64,000 bases of DNA from contig VZTG01010081.1 in the NCBI GenBank assembly GCA_013397845.1, forward strand, positions 434,638 to 498,637, written 5' to 3'. This DNA comes from Melanocharis versteri (lineage: Eukaryota; Chordata; Aves; Passeriformes; Melanocharitidae). Under the pieces are notes generated by a model. That model saw only the letters and a program-made list of their open reading frames with translations. It made no database searches and was not told the DNA's origin. The number at the start of each line of letters is the position of its first letter. Within the stretch, counting starts at the first letter, position 1. Positions 37,201 through 51,500 of this stretch are shown in pieces. Made by a program: the position numbers and the translations under genes.

Positions 37201-40200
37201 AAGCAGCAGCTGCACGCCTTCCCCAGGGAGCAGAGGGCTGAGATATAAGTTTCAGTGCCAGTTTCAAAGGCAGTGCTTCTCACAATTAACCCTCTGACCT
37301 CCCTGCACGCCCTGGCAGGGCCAGACAGAGTAGGTTGCTCAACTGGGCTTTGTACATCTCTGAGGGTAGAGATGCTACATTTTCTCTGAGTGCCCTGTTC
37401 CCGTGTTTGCCACTGGTAACATCCATAACATCCAGGCAGGCTGGAATCTAATCTCAGTCAATATCTGAAAATGTCATCAAAGCTGGAGCAGAGCTGGTCA
37501 CTCTCACCCTTACCCCAAGTCTCCTCTGTTTCTGTGTGAAACTGTCACCCGCTGCCTGGCCTCAGTCCAGCTCTGCTCCCTGGAGCCTGCACCATCTCAG
37601 AGGTACACCAGGACAGGGGGCAGTCTCTCAGCTAGACCTGCTCCTCTCTCTGAGCTCACCATCCATGTGGTAATTCACAGATTCGAATATTCTACCTCTT
37701 GCCATTTGACCTTTGTCGGCAAAGTTAATTTGCAGAGGCAGATTGTGAGCTCTGTGGGACAGAAACCACATTTTTCTACTGTGTTGTACATAGTAACAGT
37801 TTCTATGTAATATTCCATAGAAATAATAGTCTTTATAAGACAGACTAAATATAACAGCTCTAATGAAGTTACCTCTGGTCTTAAACATAACATGCTGCCT
37901 TTCCAGCCTGCAGGGCTTCAGCACACACATTGTTCCCCTTTAACAAAAATAGGGGAGTAGGATGGTTGTTTTTCTGTCCTCAGGCAGCTTTACCTGCTTC
38001 CTTTTTGTCCTGCAAGCTGCTTAAATACATCCTTTACTTTCTAAATATCAAATGGTGACCCTTAGGACATGTCACATTTCTCTTTTGCCAACTCCTCCTG
38101 CCCAGGCCGCTTCCCAGTTCTGTCCCACCACTCCATGGCCTCCTCACCCCTGCCACTGCCTTTCTTGGCATCTCCATCCCTCACTACTTCCCAACACTAC
38201 CCAAATCTCAGCAGAAAACAGGTCTGCCACCTTTTGCTATGCTCATATATTTTTTTTTAATTTCCTGTTACTATACCTAAAAATGAGGAGATAAATCTTT
38301 TGTGAAAGAAATCAAATCATACCCCAACCTCAGGATGAACAAAATGAAGCCTTTTCTGGTTAGCTAGAGCAGAACTGAAACTTCCCTCTAAAAGCTGTCA
38401 GCATACTAGCTTAAAAGCTAGCTAATGACTTCAGCTAACGAATTAGGCAGCTCAGGTTGATTCCTACTTGTGAGTTACATGGCATCACACACAGTGCAGC
38501 AACACAGCCATCCAGGCTGAAAACATCCACAGTCATCTCCAGGGTTGCAGACAGTAATGGAAGACAAGGGATTCCTGCCTGGCCTGAACTGGGAGTGCCT
38601 TGGATCCCTGCACCCTAAAGATGTAAAGTTATTAAATGTGTTTGTTGGGACTATCTGCTCCGAGAGCTGCAGCGGGCAGGCAGGGGAGGCTGCCTGCCAC
38701 AGCTTGTTGTCTGTAGCTGCTTGTCTGGAACCCGAGCCACAGCTGGCTGCTGGTCCAGGACTGAGAAGGGAAAGACACCCAGATGAAATGTATTCAGCTC
38801 AAGCTTTGGCATTTCACTCATGGGCCACCTCGCTTCAAATCACTTGCAACTTCTGCTACACATGCAGAGGAAAAGAGCACTCCAGAAGTTGAAAATACTC
38901 TACAGATACACAAAACCAAACAGTGGCTTAGCTGAAATTGAGTATAGATATGAGGAGGTGGAGTGAGAGGGGGAACCCAGTATTCCTATTATGCGTTTCA
39001 GGCTCATAGATAGTAAGAATCTCATTTTCCTTTCCTGCCTTCCATCTGCATTCTCTCCCACTGCAGGCAGTGTTTGGAGAACCCAAATGAGCAAAGAGTG
39101 CCCCGATGACGTGCCATGACAGGTGCAGTGGTGGCACTTGCTGTTTGCACACAGTTGCCTTTCCTGTGCAAAACTGACTTCGTGCTCCTGTAAAACAAGC
39201 CAGAGACCCTGTCTCACACTCCTTCATGAGAGCAGGTACACCTGCTATAGCTGTACCTGTAGAACTCTCTCTGTTCTATGGGCACAGAAGGTGCGCTCAT
39301 CATCTGTACCCAAAGATGGGCTGGATGAAACAGGGCAGGAGTTCCTTTAAAGTACCCGTTTTTCATTCCCTGCGAAGGCCAGACCCAGGCAGTAGCACTC
39401 TGTACTCTGTGCCCTGCAATAGGCTGTAGATCCCTGTGTGACACGGGGCTGTCCTGCAGGCTGCCAAGCTGTCCAGGAGCCAGAGACAGGAGGGCTCAGT
39501 GCCTCCAGCTAACCTGATGTGCTCAGGACCTGTGGACCACTGGGCACCACTCTCCCCACTGCTCAGGTCATGGAGTCGCTCTCTTTGGCAGCAGTGAGCA
39601 GCACAAGTCACAGCCAAAAGCCCTGTGGCTGGGGTTGTTTCGTGCAGCCTCTGTGGCTCCCTTTGCAGAGGGCAACCAAGGGTGGGGGCTAATGCCACTG
39701 GTCAGCTGGCTGGCTCCTGGAGAGTATTCCAAATAGCAGTCACCTGCCTAATGGGATCTCCACTTCGGATATTCAAATTACGAGTAGCAGGTCAATTTAG
39801 GGAGCTAGACCTGGAGCAGGAGAGCTTGAGATGCTCTTCTGAGCGTGACACTGTCACGAGGAACCAGCCACCTGCCAGCCCCAAGGTCTCCAGGCTGGGG
39901 AGAGGCTGCAACTTGACTCCAAAAAAACCAAAAACCCATGTAATGTTCTCATTTTCTGTTTTACCACTCAAGAAACGCTGTGTTTTCTCGTGTGGCCAAC
40001 AGCACCCAGCTGTCACTGCCGAGCAAAGGCAGCTCAGCAGCCACAGCCACCCTGGCACGCCAAGCTGGAGAGTGTGGCCACAGCCAGGGGCAAGAGCTGT
40101 ACCAGAAGGACTGTGGAGAGGCAGGACCTTCCTTCTGCTTTGCTCTCTAGGCTTTGTTTTCTCCTTTTATTACTTTCATTCCTCCCTTACCTTTTCCTGC

Positions 40201-43200
40201 TGTTTTCTTCCTCCTCTCTCCTTGATTATGAGCCCATCCATGATTCCTACCAAAGCCAGTGGGTTCAGCCTCTGACATTTGGAGCTCCCAACACTGATCC
40301 AAGCTGTGCTCTCTCTCAGGCAAGGATCATCAGCTCCCCCATCAAGCCTGGTCCCCAGTCTCTACACTTCATTTCCTCCCACAGCTCATTCCTCACCAGT
40401 CCCCAGAGTCAGCCAGCTGTCTGGGTGAGGTGAGATTTGGAAACTGCCAGCAGATGTGCATGGTGGCAGGGAACAGCCTTTGGCTGGATCGCTGGAGCAA
40501 AGCGCTGTGGATGCCGGAGCGTCGATGCCAAGTCCACGAGCCCCTCGTGGGTGCACACGGTGCATCCCTCTGTCCCTCTGACCCGCAGCTCTCCCCTGCC
40601 AAGCCAGCACCTCTGCTCACACCATCACCCTGTGCTCTGCTTCCAGCACTCGTTCAGAGTCAAAACATGCTCAAAGTCAAATGACATTCACCGTGATTGG
40701 GTACCTCTGTCCTTCATTCCCACTGTTTCACTAGGGTACAGTGAGCAAATGCTCTTCAGATTCAGCTTAGCACAAGATATCCTTTCATTAAATGCTCACC
40801 AGAAACCCCTCACCTTATCCACGCTGCTTACACAGCACAGGACTCAGCATTAATCCAACATGCAGCCACCAACAAACCAAATTTGTTGCTAACAAACATG
40901 CAGAAATGCCTGGCTGCTGATACATCCATGACCTTGTCTCCAGCATCACAAAGAATTACTGTTTTCCCTTTGCCTGACGCCTTCTGTTCCATTTCTCAGG
41001 ATGTTAAACAATCAATCATGGGGTGAGGAGGGAAGAGAGGAGGTACTCCTCCTTGCTCCCGGAGAGGGGAAGTCAGGAGCTGCAGGGCATTTCTAGCCCA
41101 AGTAAAAAGCATCAGGATAACAGTCTGGCACCGAGTCATTCTACAGAAAAATTAGCAACGATCTCCACTGCAACAGGAACAGGAGTTGGCTGGATATTTG
41201 TCAGGGTTTTGGCATGTGTGGATTTGGGTTGGTTGGGGTTTTTTGCTTTTACACAAATTAATTTAGAAATGGAATGCAGAGGTGCCTCTTTTATAGTGGC
41301 TCAGCTCTACATTGAAAAATGTTGATTTGCAGTTTTTGTGAGGGTTTAGGTGATAATGTTCCTGTTGCTTTCACTGTAGCAGCTCATTTCTACACCATGG
41401 ACACACCGGTTTGCTTCCTCTTTGCTCATTTGTGGGGAATATATGTCAGCTATATATATGTTGTTTGTTTTCTGTGTTTGTATTTCAGACCTCCTTTTTT
41501 TCCCTCTTCAGGCAATCCTTATTGACAGACTAATAAATATTACAGCCTCTCTTTCCTCTGGATTAGAAGGGCTGCAACTATCAGTTCAAATGCTCAGAAG
41601 CCATTTTTTCACTGCACATAATAGGGGAGGGGAAGAAAAAGCATCATAGCCCACGATGGGCAATCAGGCAGGGGAAGAGTGTGTACACAAAACTCTCCAT
41701 GGCAGCCCTGGACTTACACTGTACCTGTTTCTGAAAGCTTCATTGTCATTTCAGGATTTTGTGTAGCAGAGGATGCAGCTGCAGGCTTGAATCACTGTAT
41801 TCCCATCTGGGCAGCCCACAGAAAGCATCCAGGGGGAGAGACACGCACCGAACACCACAGGTTTTGTTTGCAGCAGGCCAGGTAAAATTGGGTGTTTCAA
41901 AAGAGCAGCATGCCTGTATTTCTGGAAACACAGAGCTGGGTCTGAGGTTCCTGAGTCAAGAGCAATCTTCTGGTCTTCTCAAGCACCCAAATACCTCAGG
42001 ATGCCACAGCCTCACCTGCTTTCCCAGAGGCGATGCTGCATTAGTTAATCTCATGCTGCAGCATGGGACCAGACAGGGGAAAGCCACACCAGATGTGCAG
42101 GCAGGATTTGCATCACTGATGTATTATGGCTGCAAAATTCGATGCTCTAGGCAAGGCCAAGGCATTGGGACTTACTAAAATCACTGCTTTTCCTCAAAAA
42201 AAAAGTTGTTCCTTGCCTCTACTGCACGGAAATTACCCATGGACTCAAGGAGCTTCGAGAGTACAGGGCATCAAGTGGATAAAACTGACAGGAGTAAAGG
42301 AGAAATGAGATATGAAATTAAGTAATGGATTATAGCACTTGTCTCTCACTTGTAAATTTGGAAAATAAGAGACAGGAAGGTGCCTAGCACCAGAAATACC
42401 ATCAATAAAAGCTCATGCAAGATTTTATTTTTATGAAGACATGCTCAAAAAGAAGACAAGCAAAGCATGGCTCTAAAACAAATATAATTTTTCACAGTCA
42501 AAAAGATTAGTCTTGCTCAATAGTCTACAGCTAAGTGGGAAGAGCTGGTAATTAGGTGACACTAGAAAAGAAAGAGAACACTGCAGTCTCACAAAAAAAT
42601 ATTGGAGGGATATCACTGTCATATAGTGACAGAAACTTCTGAGGTCTAAGATGAGAGATTTACATCTAACTCAATATACTGAAATTCCTAATTTAACACA
42701 TTATAAAGGCTGTCAGAGACACCAAACTGGAAAAGGCCCTGCTAAAAAGCCCCGTAAGGGTTCATTATTGCTGAGGATCACAGCTGGAAATCCTGGCTGG
42801 AAACCCACGGTGGACTGAGCGAGCACACCCCAACACCAGAGACTGGGGGTGCAGAGTCAGGATTGCAAGACCCAAGACAAGATTTACAAAGCCCAGTGTC
42901 TCTGCAGGAAGGGTTTTCCATTCAGTGTGAAAGTACACATGGGCTCCTGCAGCTCTGCTTCACTGACAGGAACACGGTGAGGACCCACAGAAATATACCT
43001 TGGAAGCAGCCCCAAAGGTCCAGCCCCACCAGGAGCAGGTGGCCCCAGTACGGAGCTGAGGAGGGGAGCCACCTGCAGGGATCTCTCCAGAAGTCAAGGC
43101 TCTCAGCGAGTGAAACGCTGGTGTGAGGGTCTCTTATAACCTGGACGCCTCTGTGAGTGGGTAGAGGTTCAGTACAAGGGCTGGAAAGAAAATGTAATCG

Positions 43201-44634
43201 AGCTCATTGCTGAACTCAGCTAGCACAGTAGGAAATCATTTCTGTCATAGGCAGAGGCAAGCTAGAGGTCTGAGGAAAACAAAATGTTGAGCAGTTTGTT
43301 TTAAGTAGCAAGTTTCTATCCCAGAGCTGAAAACATCACAAGCTTCAGCAGCTGGACTCCTCTCCCCCAGCTGGGATGGAAAGCTGAGTCTGCACTGCCT
43401 GTTCTGCATCCCTTGTGGATTAAGGGAGGAGAACAGGCACCTCTGGGATGCAGTTCAGCTCACCTAGTTAAGAGATCTAACTTAGGAGGACATGAGTTGT
43501 ATCCTAGAAGAGAGTATTTTTCTCCATCAAATAAAAGGGAGGCTTTACAACACAGGTGTCTATACGTGAGTTGGTCACCATCATCTGAAACCAGGATGGG
43601 ATTCATCTCATCTAACTGAAGAAAACTTCGTATCATAGTACAGGAGCTTGGAGAGAAAAAATAAAGAGGAGCAGAACTAAAGAAGGGAACAAAAACAAAA
43701 TAAAAGCCCAATTCCCAGTAGTAGGTGAAGGCAATGCTGAAAGAGATACCTCTAAAGTAAAATGAAAAAGAGACAGAATAAAAAGACCCCTAAGCTAGTG
43801 TTTCTGAACATACTGGAGGAAGCCAGATTCACAGGCCAAGGCTGGCAAAGGCCTGCTTATTCTGGGAAAATATATATATTGATTTTGGATCATTGTCCTT
43901 AAAGTCCCAAAATAGCATGATTAAAGATTACAAACCAGTAACCATGTGTCTAAAATCTATCTGCCAGTCACAGCATAACAACTGTGGAAACAACAGATAA
44001 ACAAACCACAGCTCGTCTGTTACAAGTTAAAGTGTTCCAGGGGGGGCAAAATTACTGTGAATAAAATCCTCTGAGCCCAGAGCCATTTGGCTCAGTCTGG
44101 GATCTCCAGCTTATCTACCTCATGGGAAGCAATGCCTGCTGTCCCAGACCAGCATACAGATGTATTATGAGGTGTTATTCTGTGTGCTGGTGGGCAATTC
44201 CACCCTCCTCTGAAGGGATTACTAGAGGGGCCAGACCAACAAGAGAGCAGGAAACCCTTCATCAGGTTCATCCAGGGAAAAGGGGGGTGGCAGCTCTGGT
44301 TCTCTGGACTGGAGAGTGAGGCTGCCCGGGCTCATGGCACCTGGAAAGGCACTGAGGGGCCAGCACAGGGACACTTGGGGTGCACAAGGGTGGGGGGCCA
44401 GCACCGAGAACAACCGAGTCCTGCTGCATTGTTGTTCCGTGCAAGTCTGTCCTTCTGTCTCTCCAAACAGCGGGGCTGACCTGCAGTGTCCCAGAGCAGC
44501 CCAGCCAGGGCAGTTTTGGGAACAGCTTGAGTCTGCAGCCAGGGACAAGCAGATGATACCTCTCTTCAGCTGGCAGGAGGATTTATTTTAATTTATCTCA
44601 TGCACTGCGAGGTGCATCCAAGTCATTACTCCAG
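34271..44634. other. Intergenic with simple repeats, no gene recognised
   Basis: Non-coding DNA, locally GC-rich. The longest N-free frame of the window, 39625-40275 on the plus strand (216 codons), lies here. It has no recognisable domain or consistent composition and falls in GC-rich sequence poor in stop codons, so I do not call it. A G-rich run with quadruplex potential is at about 34453-34482. A small CpG cluster of about eight CpG is at 40490-40570. Confidence 0.5.
36889..36992. repeat. (GGAT)n tetranucleotide microsatellite
   Basis: About 100 bases of GGAT/ATGG units, near-perfect in the middle and with GGAG and TTCAT/TTCAC interruptions towards both ends. Three frames read WMDG-type repeats through it, which is an artefact of the tetranucleotide. 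Long arrays of this type are usually length-polymorphic. Confidence 0.95.
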
Positions 44635-45530
44635 TCAGGCAGCGTCCCCCCTCCTCGTACACGTACTGCCTGTGTGGAGAGGCTGCTGCCCACAGCTGGA
44701 CACCTCCACCCAGCGCTGCGGCTGAGCCTCCGTGGCTGAGCTCCCTGCAGGGCAAGCGGGCTGGTCCCCGGGATCCAGCCCTGGCCAGGGGCTGAGCAGT
44801 TGCTCCTGGAGCTGCAGCTCCCCTGGGTCCCCGGCAGCTCCTCTGCATCCGGAGCACTGCGACTTCAGGGTCTGCCGCAAGCTTGATGTTCGTGTTTGGA
44901 AACCAGGAATTCTTAGCCCCTGGCTGAGGCACAAGAAAGAACGGAGGAGGGAGAAGGTGATGGAGAAGAATTTGATGCTGCTCTGAGCACAGTGAAAACT
45001 ACAGAAAGAAAAAATAATCCTGCAGCGGTAGAAAAGCTGATTAACGGCTGAGCTCATTTTCAGAGTGGCAGCCACCAACATCTGCTAATGGCAGTAAAAG
45101 TCCTCCCACTTTGGCTACACACCAGCTTCTGTATAAGCTCATCTGACGGCTGGCAGGCATTCTGGGATGGCTCTTCCAGTACGTTTTATTGCTTCGGCAC
45201 TTGCGAAGGGAACAAATTTGTGTTCCTGATGGCCGAGGGCCACACGTAACCTTCAGCCTCCCCTCTCGCGGAGATTTAAAACCCCCTGCATCCCTGTTCC
45301 ACACTGACTCGTTGGTGCTGCTCCAGGCTGATGAGTCCCAGCTCAGCACCCACCTCCACCGAGTCCTTGCTTCCCAGAGCGGGACAACAGCACAGCATCC
45401 GAGCGTCGTTCCGCGCGGCCGGAGGCTCTGTCGGAGGAAGGCTCAGGTAGCCGAGCCCAGGGCAGGCATCGCCCGGAGCGTGCAGCACACGCCGGCCACC
45501 CGGGGCACTGCCGGTGGGGCGGGAGAACAG
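44635..45530. promoter_or_regulatory. Orphan CpG-rich region / CpG island
   Basis: GC-rich throughout, with two CpG clusters. The milder one, at about 44.64-44.88 kb, has roughly 12 CpG. The stronger one, at 45.38-45.53 kb, has about 18 CpG in 150 bases, including a GCGTCGTTCCGCGCGGCCGG core. About six more CpG lie at 45.19-45.28 kb. No known vertebrate gene is expected here between RCOR1 and TRAF3. It is a plausible promoter for an unannotated transcript, for example one joining rightwards to the exon-like segment at 56650, but I found no splice chain connecting them. Overlapping frames on both strands reflect composition. Confidence 0.5.
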
Positions 45531-48500
45531 CTGCAGCTTCTGCTCAAATTCCTCTGCAAAGGACTCAATATGCTAACGGGTTTTAATTTTCCATGAATTT
45601 GCAAAAGCAGTATCCTGCAAAGCTGCAGATGATTGTTCATGCTTCCTCACCTAGTCTAACATTTATTATATTTTTCAAACAGACATTAGTATTAATTTAA
45701 TCTTGATTTTTTTTTTTCCTGAAGCAGGCTATAATTAAATATGCTTTTCACTGTGACATTTGCTGGGATATAGTGAGGCCAGGGCATTTTTAAAGACTCA
45801 TTCAATATAACTAGCATTTCAATTAGTATAAGCACATGAAGTAAACATTTAAAAAAACCAGCCTAGTTACTTGAACTCATCCACATGGGACAATTTGATT
45901 TTTAATTGACTGCAGTTTGTTATTTTTTCAAAGGATAGGAAGTCTGATTGAGTGTTGGAAGTCCTAGCAGAGTATGCATGTTAAAGCATGCTGAATTACT
46001 TCTCATTTTCTCCTCAGAGCTGTCATTTATTTTCCTTTCCACAACTGGAGCTTCATGTTGACACTTAATCTCTGTGTTCCTGCCCTTACTTGGGGAGATT
46101 TTCATACAGGAAATTTCCTACTGAACAGCACTGTTTCACTGAAGAAAGCTTCTCTTTTGGTCCATCCCATCAACATGCCTGAGCATCGACTGGGAAAAGC
46201 ATGAGTAATATTTTCAATGGCTTACCCTTCCTCTTTAAAAACAGTAACAGAGAAATATGGTATTCATCTCATTCCTCTATTTCAGGGAACATCTCTTAAA
46301 AAAAATACAATAAAGGCCTCCTTTGGGGGTTCACAGGTCCCAGCTACCTACTGAGAAGTAGGTTATTAAAGCAAGAGTCACATCTCACTGTGTATTAGTG
46401 CAGCATCTCACACAACAGACCCCTGACCTTGCTCGGGGTGCTGGGCAGGAGGCAGCAGCACTCTGCAGCAGGAACAGCCATCGAGCCTTTAATAAGTTGT
46501 CTCAAATTACCATAGGAGACATTAAGAAAAGAGACATTTAATTACAGTTCTCTGTTAGAGGAAAAAAAACAAACCAAGCATCATTTTAATCCATCTCCCT
46601 CAAGCACGGGGAAGGAGGGCCATCTTCCCTGTGCCAGGTCTCCTTCCTCTGCCACAGTGACCGAGGCCGAGGGTCACTGGGAAAGGGCACCAGTGACTCC
46701 TGGAAAGCAAAGTGGAAGGCTTAACCTTTCCAACCCACTCTAAAGGCAGCTGTAATACAGCATTGGAGAGGTTGTCCTGCTTGGAGAATGCTCCCTGTGC
46801 TTCCTCAAGCACCTGATGGTTGCACAGCCCCGAGGGCGGCGTGCTTGTGAGAGGAGTCCAACACCTGTGGGCTTGTCACAGGGAGACACTGTGCTGAAGC
46901 TCAAGAGACAGGCTTGGCAAAAAGGCGAACCTGATCTTTCCCTGCAGGAAGCAGAGGCCTGGGGGCTTTCAGGGCAAGGGGGGCAAGTCCCTGAAGTGAC
47001 TGCTCAAAGGCACGTGCAGGGGGCTCCTGCCATGGCAGCAGCAGCGGGATGCGGATACCTCGTCCTCGATTAACCCAGCTGGGCTGCAGTAAACTAGGCA
47101 GGTCTTTGGCTCCAGCTCCCCCCAAGACCTGGAGAAAGATGGGGACAGCACTCCAGAAGAAACTCGGCATCTGCACCACTATTTCTCTTCCCGATAGTAC
47201 TGCTGCAATACCAAAATGAAGCATGATTACAAAAGCCAACAGTATTTCTAAAAATAAAGAAATACCAGTAAATGCCTTCATATGAAATGCAGCATTTTAT
47301 CTAACACTCCCAGTTGAACTAAACACTGTGCTGCTCACTCTGCCGTTCCCAGGAAAAGCACAGTGCATCTCCAATTGATTTACCCTTATTACTCATTTTG
47401 TACTGGGGTTTGCAAATTCCTCTCCCAGCGCAGCATGTAATTTTTCTCCATTGCTGACAAACGGCAGCCGCTGACTCCGATAAATCCCACTTGGTCACTA
47501 TCAAGAATCTCCATAATCATTCCTCCTAACCGAGTGGGTGAAACACTGCCGGCACTGCATTAGTGGGAGGCAATTTCAGGAGTTGCCTTTGTCCTTCCTT
47601 TAGCCTCCTCCACAGATCCCAGAGATTTCCCATTATTTCAGATGCTGGAGATGCTTTCCTCAACTTAGGTGCAAGGCAATCCTCTCCAACAGGAGATTTG
47701 AATGCCATCATCTCTGGGTGGAAAATCACCTTTAGAAAGGCTCGACCCAGAACCATCAGCTGCTCCCACGGGGAATAGAACATCCCACTTCCCTTTTCCC
47801 ATTTCACCCCGAGGCACTTGGCTTGAGCTGGGACCCAACAGACCCCATGGTTGGGGTAAGATTTGTGAGCAGTTCAGCAACATGTTTGGTTTTGTGCTGC
47901 CAGTTCGTACACACTGACGAGTAATCTTAACATGACACTTCTGGGGCTGGCATTTCCTGCCCAACAGGAAAGTTGCTGACCCAGGGGCTCTTACCAATTA
48001 ATCCCTGGCCATGCTCAATATTTGCTGACAAGACCCCAGAGCGAGGGTCCACGCTCCCTTTTCCTGGGTGCGAATAACTCATCTCCCCTTTTGTTTCGAT
48101 TGAAATTGCAGCATGTGAATACCAGAGATAAACAGAGTAGAAGGAGCAAGATGATGAGTTAAACATGGAAGCAGACCTGCCTGCCATGCCGATGAAGCTC
48201 CTCCATTGGCAAACCATTTCCCCAGCTCTCCCTCGGGCACCACAGAGGCGGCACAGGAGAGCACCACAGGGAGTGCAGACCCATTCTCTGTGCCTCTCAG
48301 TGAAAGGTGGCATCTAGAAAGCTCCTTGCTGCAGGAGGGAGGTGGCACTCCTGGCTTGCTGTGCCCCTGGAGCCAACCCCATGCCCTTCCCAGAGGAGCC
48401 TCCATCCAGCTCCCTGCCCCATGGGCTGGTTTGCCTTGAGACCCTGGTGCCCCCCAGGCCTCCAGAGGACATCACATTGGTTTTTTTCTCAGAGACACCT

Positions 48501-51500
48501 GGGGCCTTGCCTGGACTTTGCCAATTAGAGGCAAAGTTGCAGAGACTGCAGAACTGCTCTCATTTTGTGTTTCATTTTTTCATTTAGATTAGTTCAGGGA
48601 TCAGAAAATGAATGAGCTTAGCTCAAGTCCCACAAGCCTGCTTTTCCTCCAGGCAGCTAAACACGCTGCTCAACTTGCTAGGCAGACATTTAATCACTTT
48701 CTGCACTCAGCATTCTCCGTCACACGGGAGGTGGGCTCTGGCTGGGCTCCTCAAAGAGGCAAAGCAGCCACACAATTATTTCCCAAGCAAGTTGTGGCCG
48801 ATGCACGAAGACAAACACAAAGACAGGAAGTCACCTTTTGTAAAGAAGAAACCTTGGATCAGGTTAAATGGATTTCTTGACTTCCAAAGCATCTCCAATG
48901 CAGCCATGAAACAGGAACCAGGGAACCTGTCTAATAATTTATTCCAGGAAACACAGGAGAAAGGAGATTCACCTCTGCAGGTCACCAGTGCCAAATACCA
49001 TGAGTTTGAGTGGAGGGCATTTAAATTCAGTGAAGTCCTCCTTTTAATGAGAGCTGCAGCAAACTCAGACTACTTGGTTTATCCAAAATAAGACTGAGGC
49101 GTAGCTGCCCCCTCATTTACAAGTAGCAGGCTGAGAAGAAGTGGCTGATCATAGCCTTTTTAACCTGGCAGAAGGAGATGAAATGAGATACGCCAAGTAG
49201 AAAACAAAAAAGATGCTGGGCAAATTAAGGTAGCAAAGGTAACTTAAAATTGAAGCCACTTGCTTAGGGACCTTGTGAATTCATCATTGCTTGAAGTCAA
49301 ACCTGGGCATCATTCCAAGAGCTACGTTACAGCTCGAGAATAAATTACAGGTGTGACAGAGCTGATGTTCTGGAAGCACAGAGATATGATAAAGGCTGTG
49401 GAAACAGTCACATCGAGCGGATGCTATTATGAATAAATTGGTATTCCTTACCTCATGAGAGCTGCTGAAGTGTGTGGGAGAGGAAAGGGGAGAAAGGCAT
49501 AATTAGGGCAAGCTCCCACAATTGCCTGTACAGATGGCTTGTCCTCCTGAGACATCTCCTCCCAAAGAGAACAGCACCACTTGGCCTGGCAGGCTGGATG
49601 AAGCCTTTGAGGTAAATACCAGCAGTGCTGGGCTTGGGAGAGCAGTCCTCACTCAGGTACCAAATGCCAAACACATGTTCCACAGGCACCATCTGCTCCC
49701 GCTGCCGTCCTGCTCACCTGGGCAAATGGGGACCTGCTTGGTGGGACCCTCTGCCCTCAGCTGGGCAGGTCGGGCTGGCATCCAACATCTGCAATCTACA
49801 TCTGAAGGCAGCTGCAGGTTTAAAACCCACTGCTTGGTTTCCAGCCTTCAAAACCTACAAGAAGTCATCCCACTTGATTGTTTATCGCTCGACATGTGGG
49901 TCCTTCATGCATCCCAGCACAGCTTATGCCTCCCCTTCAAATTATATTCATCTAGACTTTTTTTCAGAGAAATCCCCCAAATAAATCATTAGTAATTCAT
50001 AATTTATTGAAGCAATCCCCAATTCTTTGGAATAGGTATTGCTTGGGCTGTCATCTGACAAGATTAATCACTTTTCAGGGCCACTGGGAACACCTTCCCC
50101 ATCCTTGCCTCCTCAGAGCTTTGCCGACTCTGTCAAAGTACAGGCTGGAGGTGCCACCTGGCACTCCTGCATTGAACACAGGCTGTTGAGAAAGAGTTTC
50201 TGTACAAAGAAAACCAAACTCAAAGTTTCACAGCAATAAAGAATGCGGCACATCTGTCACTCAGCTCCGCTAATGATTAATTCCCTTTGCCGCCTCATTT
50301 CCAGGACTTTGTCAAGAGCTGATTTCTAGCCCTACCACACAGCCTCGGCTGAAGCACCCACCTGTTCACCCTCTCTGGCCAAAAAAACATCTCCTGCAAA
50401 AATAAATCCTGTCGATTCAGGGCTCCAAGCTGCTCCCTGCTCCAGGGGCACAGCCTTTCAGTGCCTCCTTTCCATCCAGCCCCTCACCATTCTCCTGCCA
50501 TCACCCTTCTGCAGCCTCAGCCTCACCACTGGTCAAGAGGTGGATTTTTTTCCAGTAGATTTCAGTAGCTTTGAATGGCCAGAGTAAAGCAGATTTATGC
50601 CAAGCTTCCCGCATGGAAGGCCTCCTCATAACGGGGGCCAGGAAGGAGTGCAGAGGAAATGCAAGGACACATCCATGCCCCTTCCTCCTCTAGGGTTGAC
50701 AGCTTCTTCCCCAGCTTCTGCTGCAGGCACTATTTAAGACAGCAGCCAGCACACACTGCCCAGCTTCCAGCCACAAACACATGGCTTCCAAAGGCTTCTG
50801 CAAGCATTAATCAAACACTTCAGGACACACAGTTTTCACGTACTAATTTACTTAAATGACACGTTACTTTGTCTTCTCATCCGAGACACCTAAGCAGTTG
50901 AACAGAAATCACAAAGGGAATCTCAAAGGAATAATTAGTACACAAAAAATAAACCAAGCCAAGCTAAAGCCACCCAGGCAAGTGGCTCTTGGGGGTCTGC
51001 CTACAAAACAACTCATTTAGAACAAAATAGTCACACACTGAAGAAATTTGGACACTGCTCTCCAAAGCTCCAGCTATTCTAGGAGAACAACCTGCTATAA
51101 AAAGCTGTCATGAAAAAAGGGAACTTGTGATGTGCAGCCAGACTCAGCAGGGAAAACAACCCAAACTTTTCATCCATTACTCAGGAACGGCCTTAGAGAT
51201 AGGATCATGGCAGCAGTCCCAAGCCCAAACTCCCCCACAGACTGTGATGGTGCTTCCACTGCTCCCAGGATAGGTTCCAGGTACCTTTTGTTGATTTCTA
51301 GACACCCACGCTAATCTGCAGCTGGAGCACAGCCCAGCAGTCTTGTTGACGTGTGTAATATCAAGACATTCCTCTTGTGCTCTCCAACTTTACTCTGTGC
51401 TTTGATTTTGCCTGGTTAGGAGTTTCCAGAAAAACCTGCTAAAAATACCATCATTGCCAAGGCATAAGCCAACACCAAGGGCAATATCCATCTAGTGTCA

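Noticed and set aside
39625..40275. 216-codon plus-strand frame, the longest N-free frame
   Set aside because: No recognisable domain, mixed composition, no splice or poly(A) context, and it sits in GC-rich DNA where stops are rare. One frame of this length is not surprising in 64 kb of six-frame search.
48612..49992. 159- and 156-codon plus-strand frames
   Set aside because: No recognisable domain and no start or splice support.
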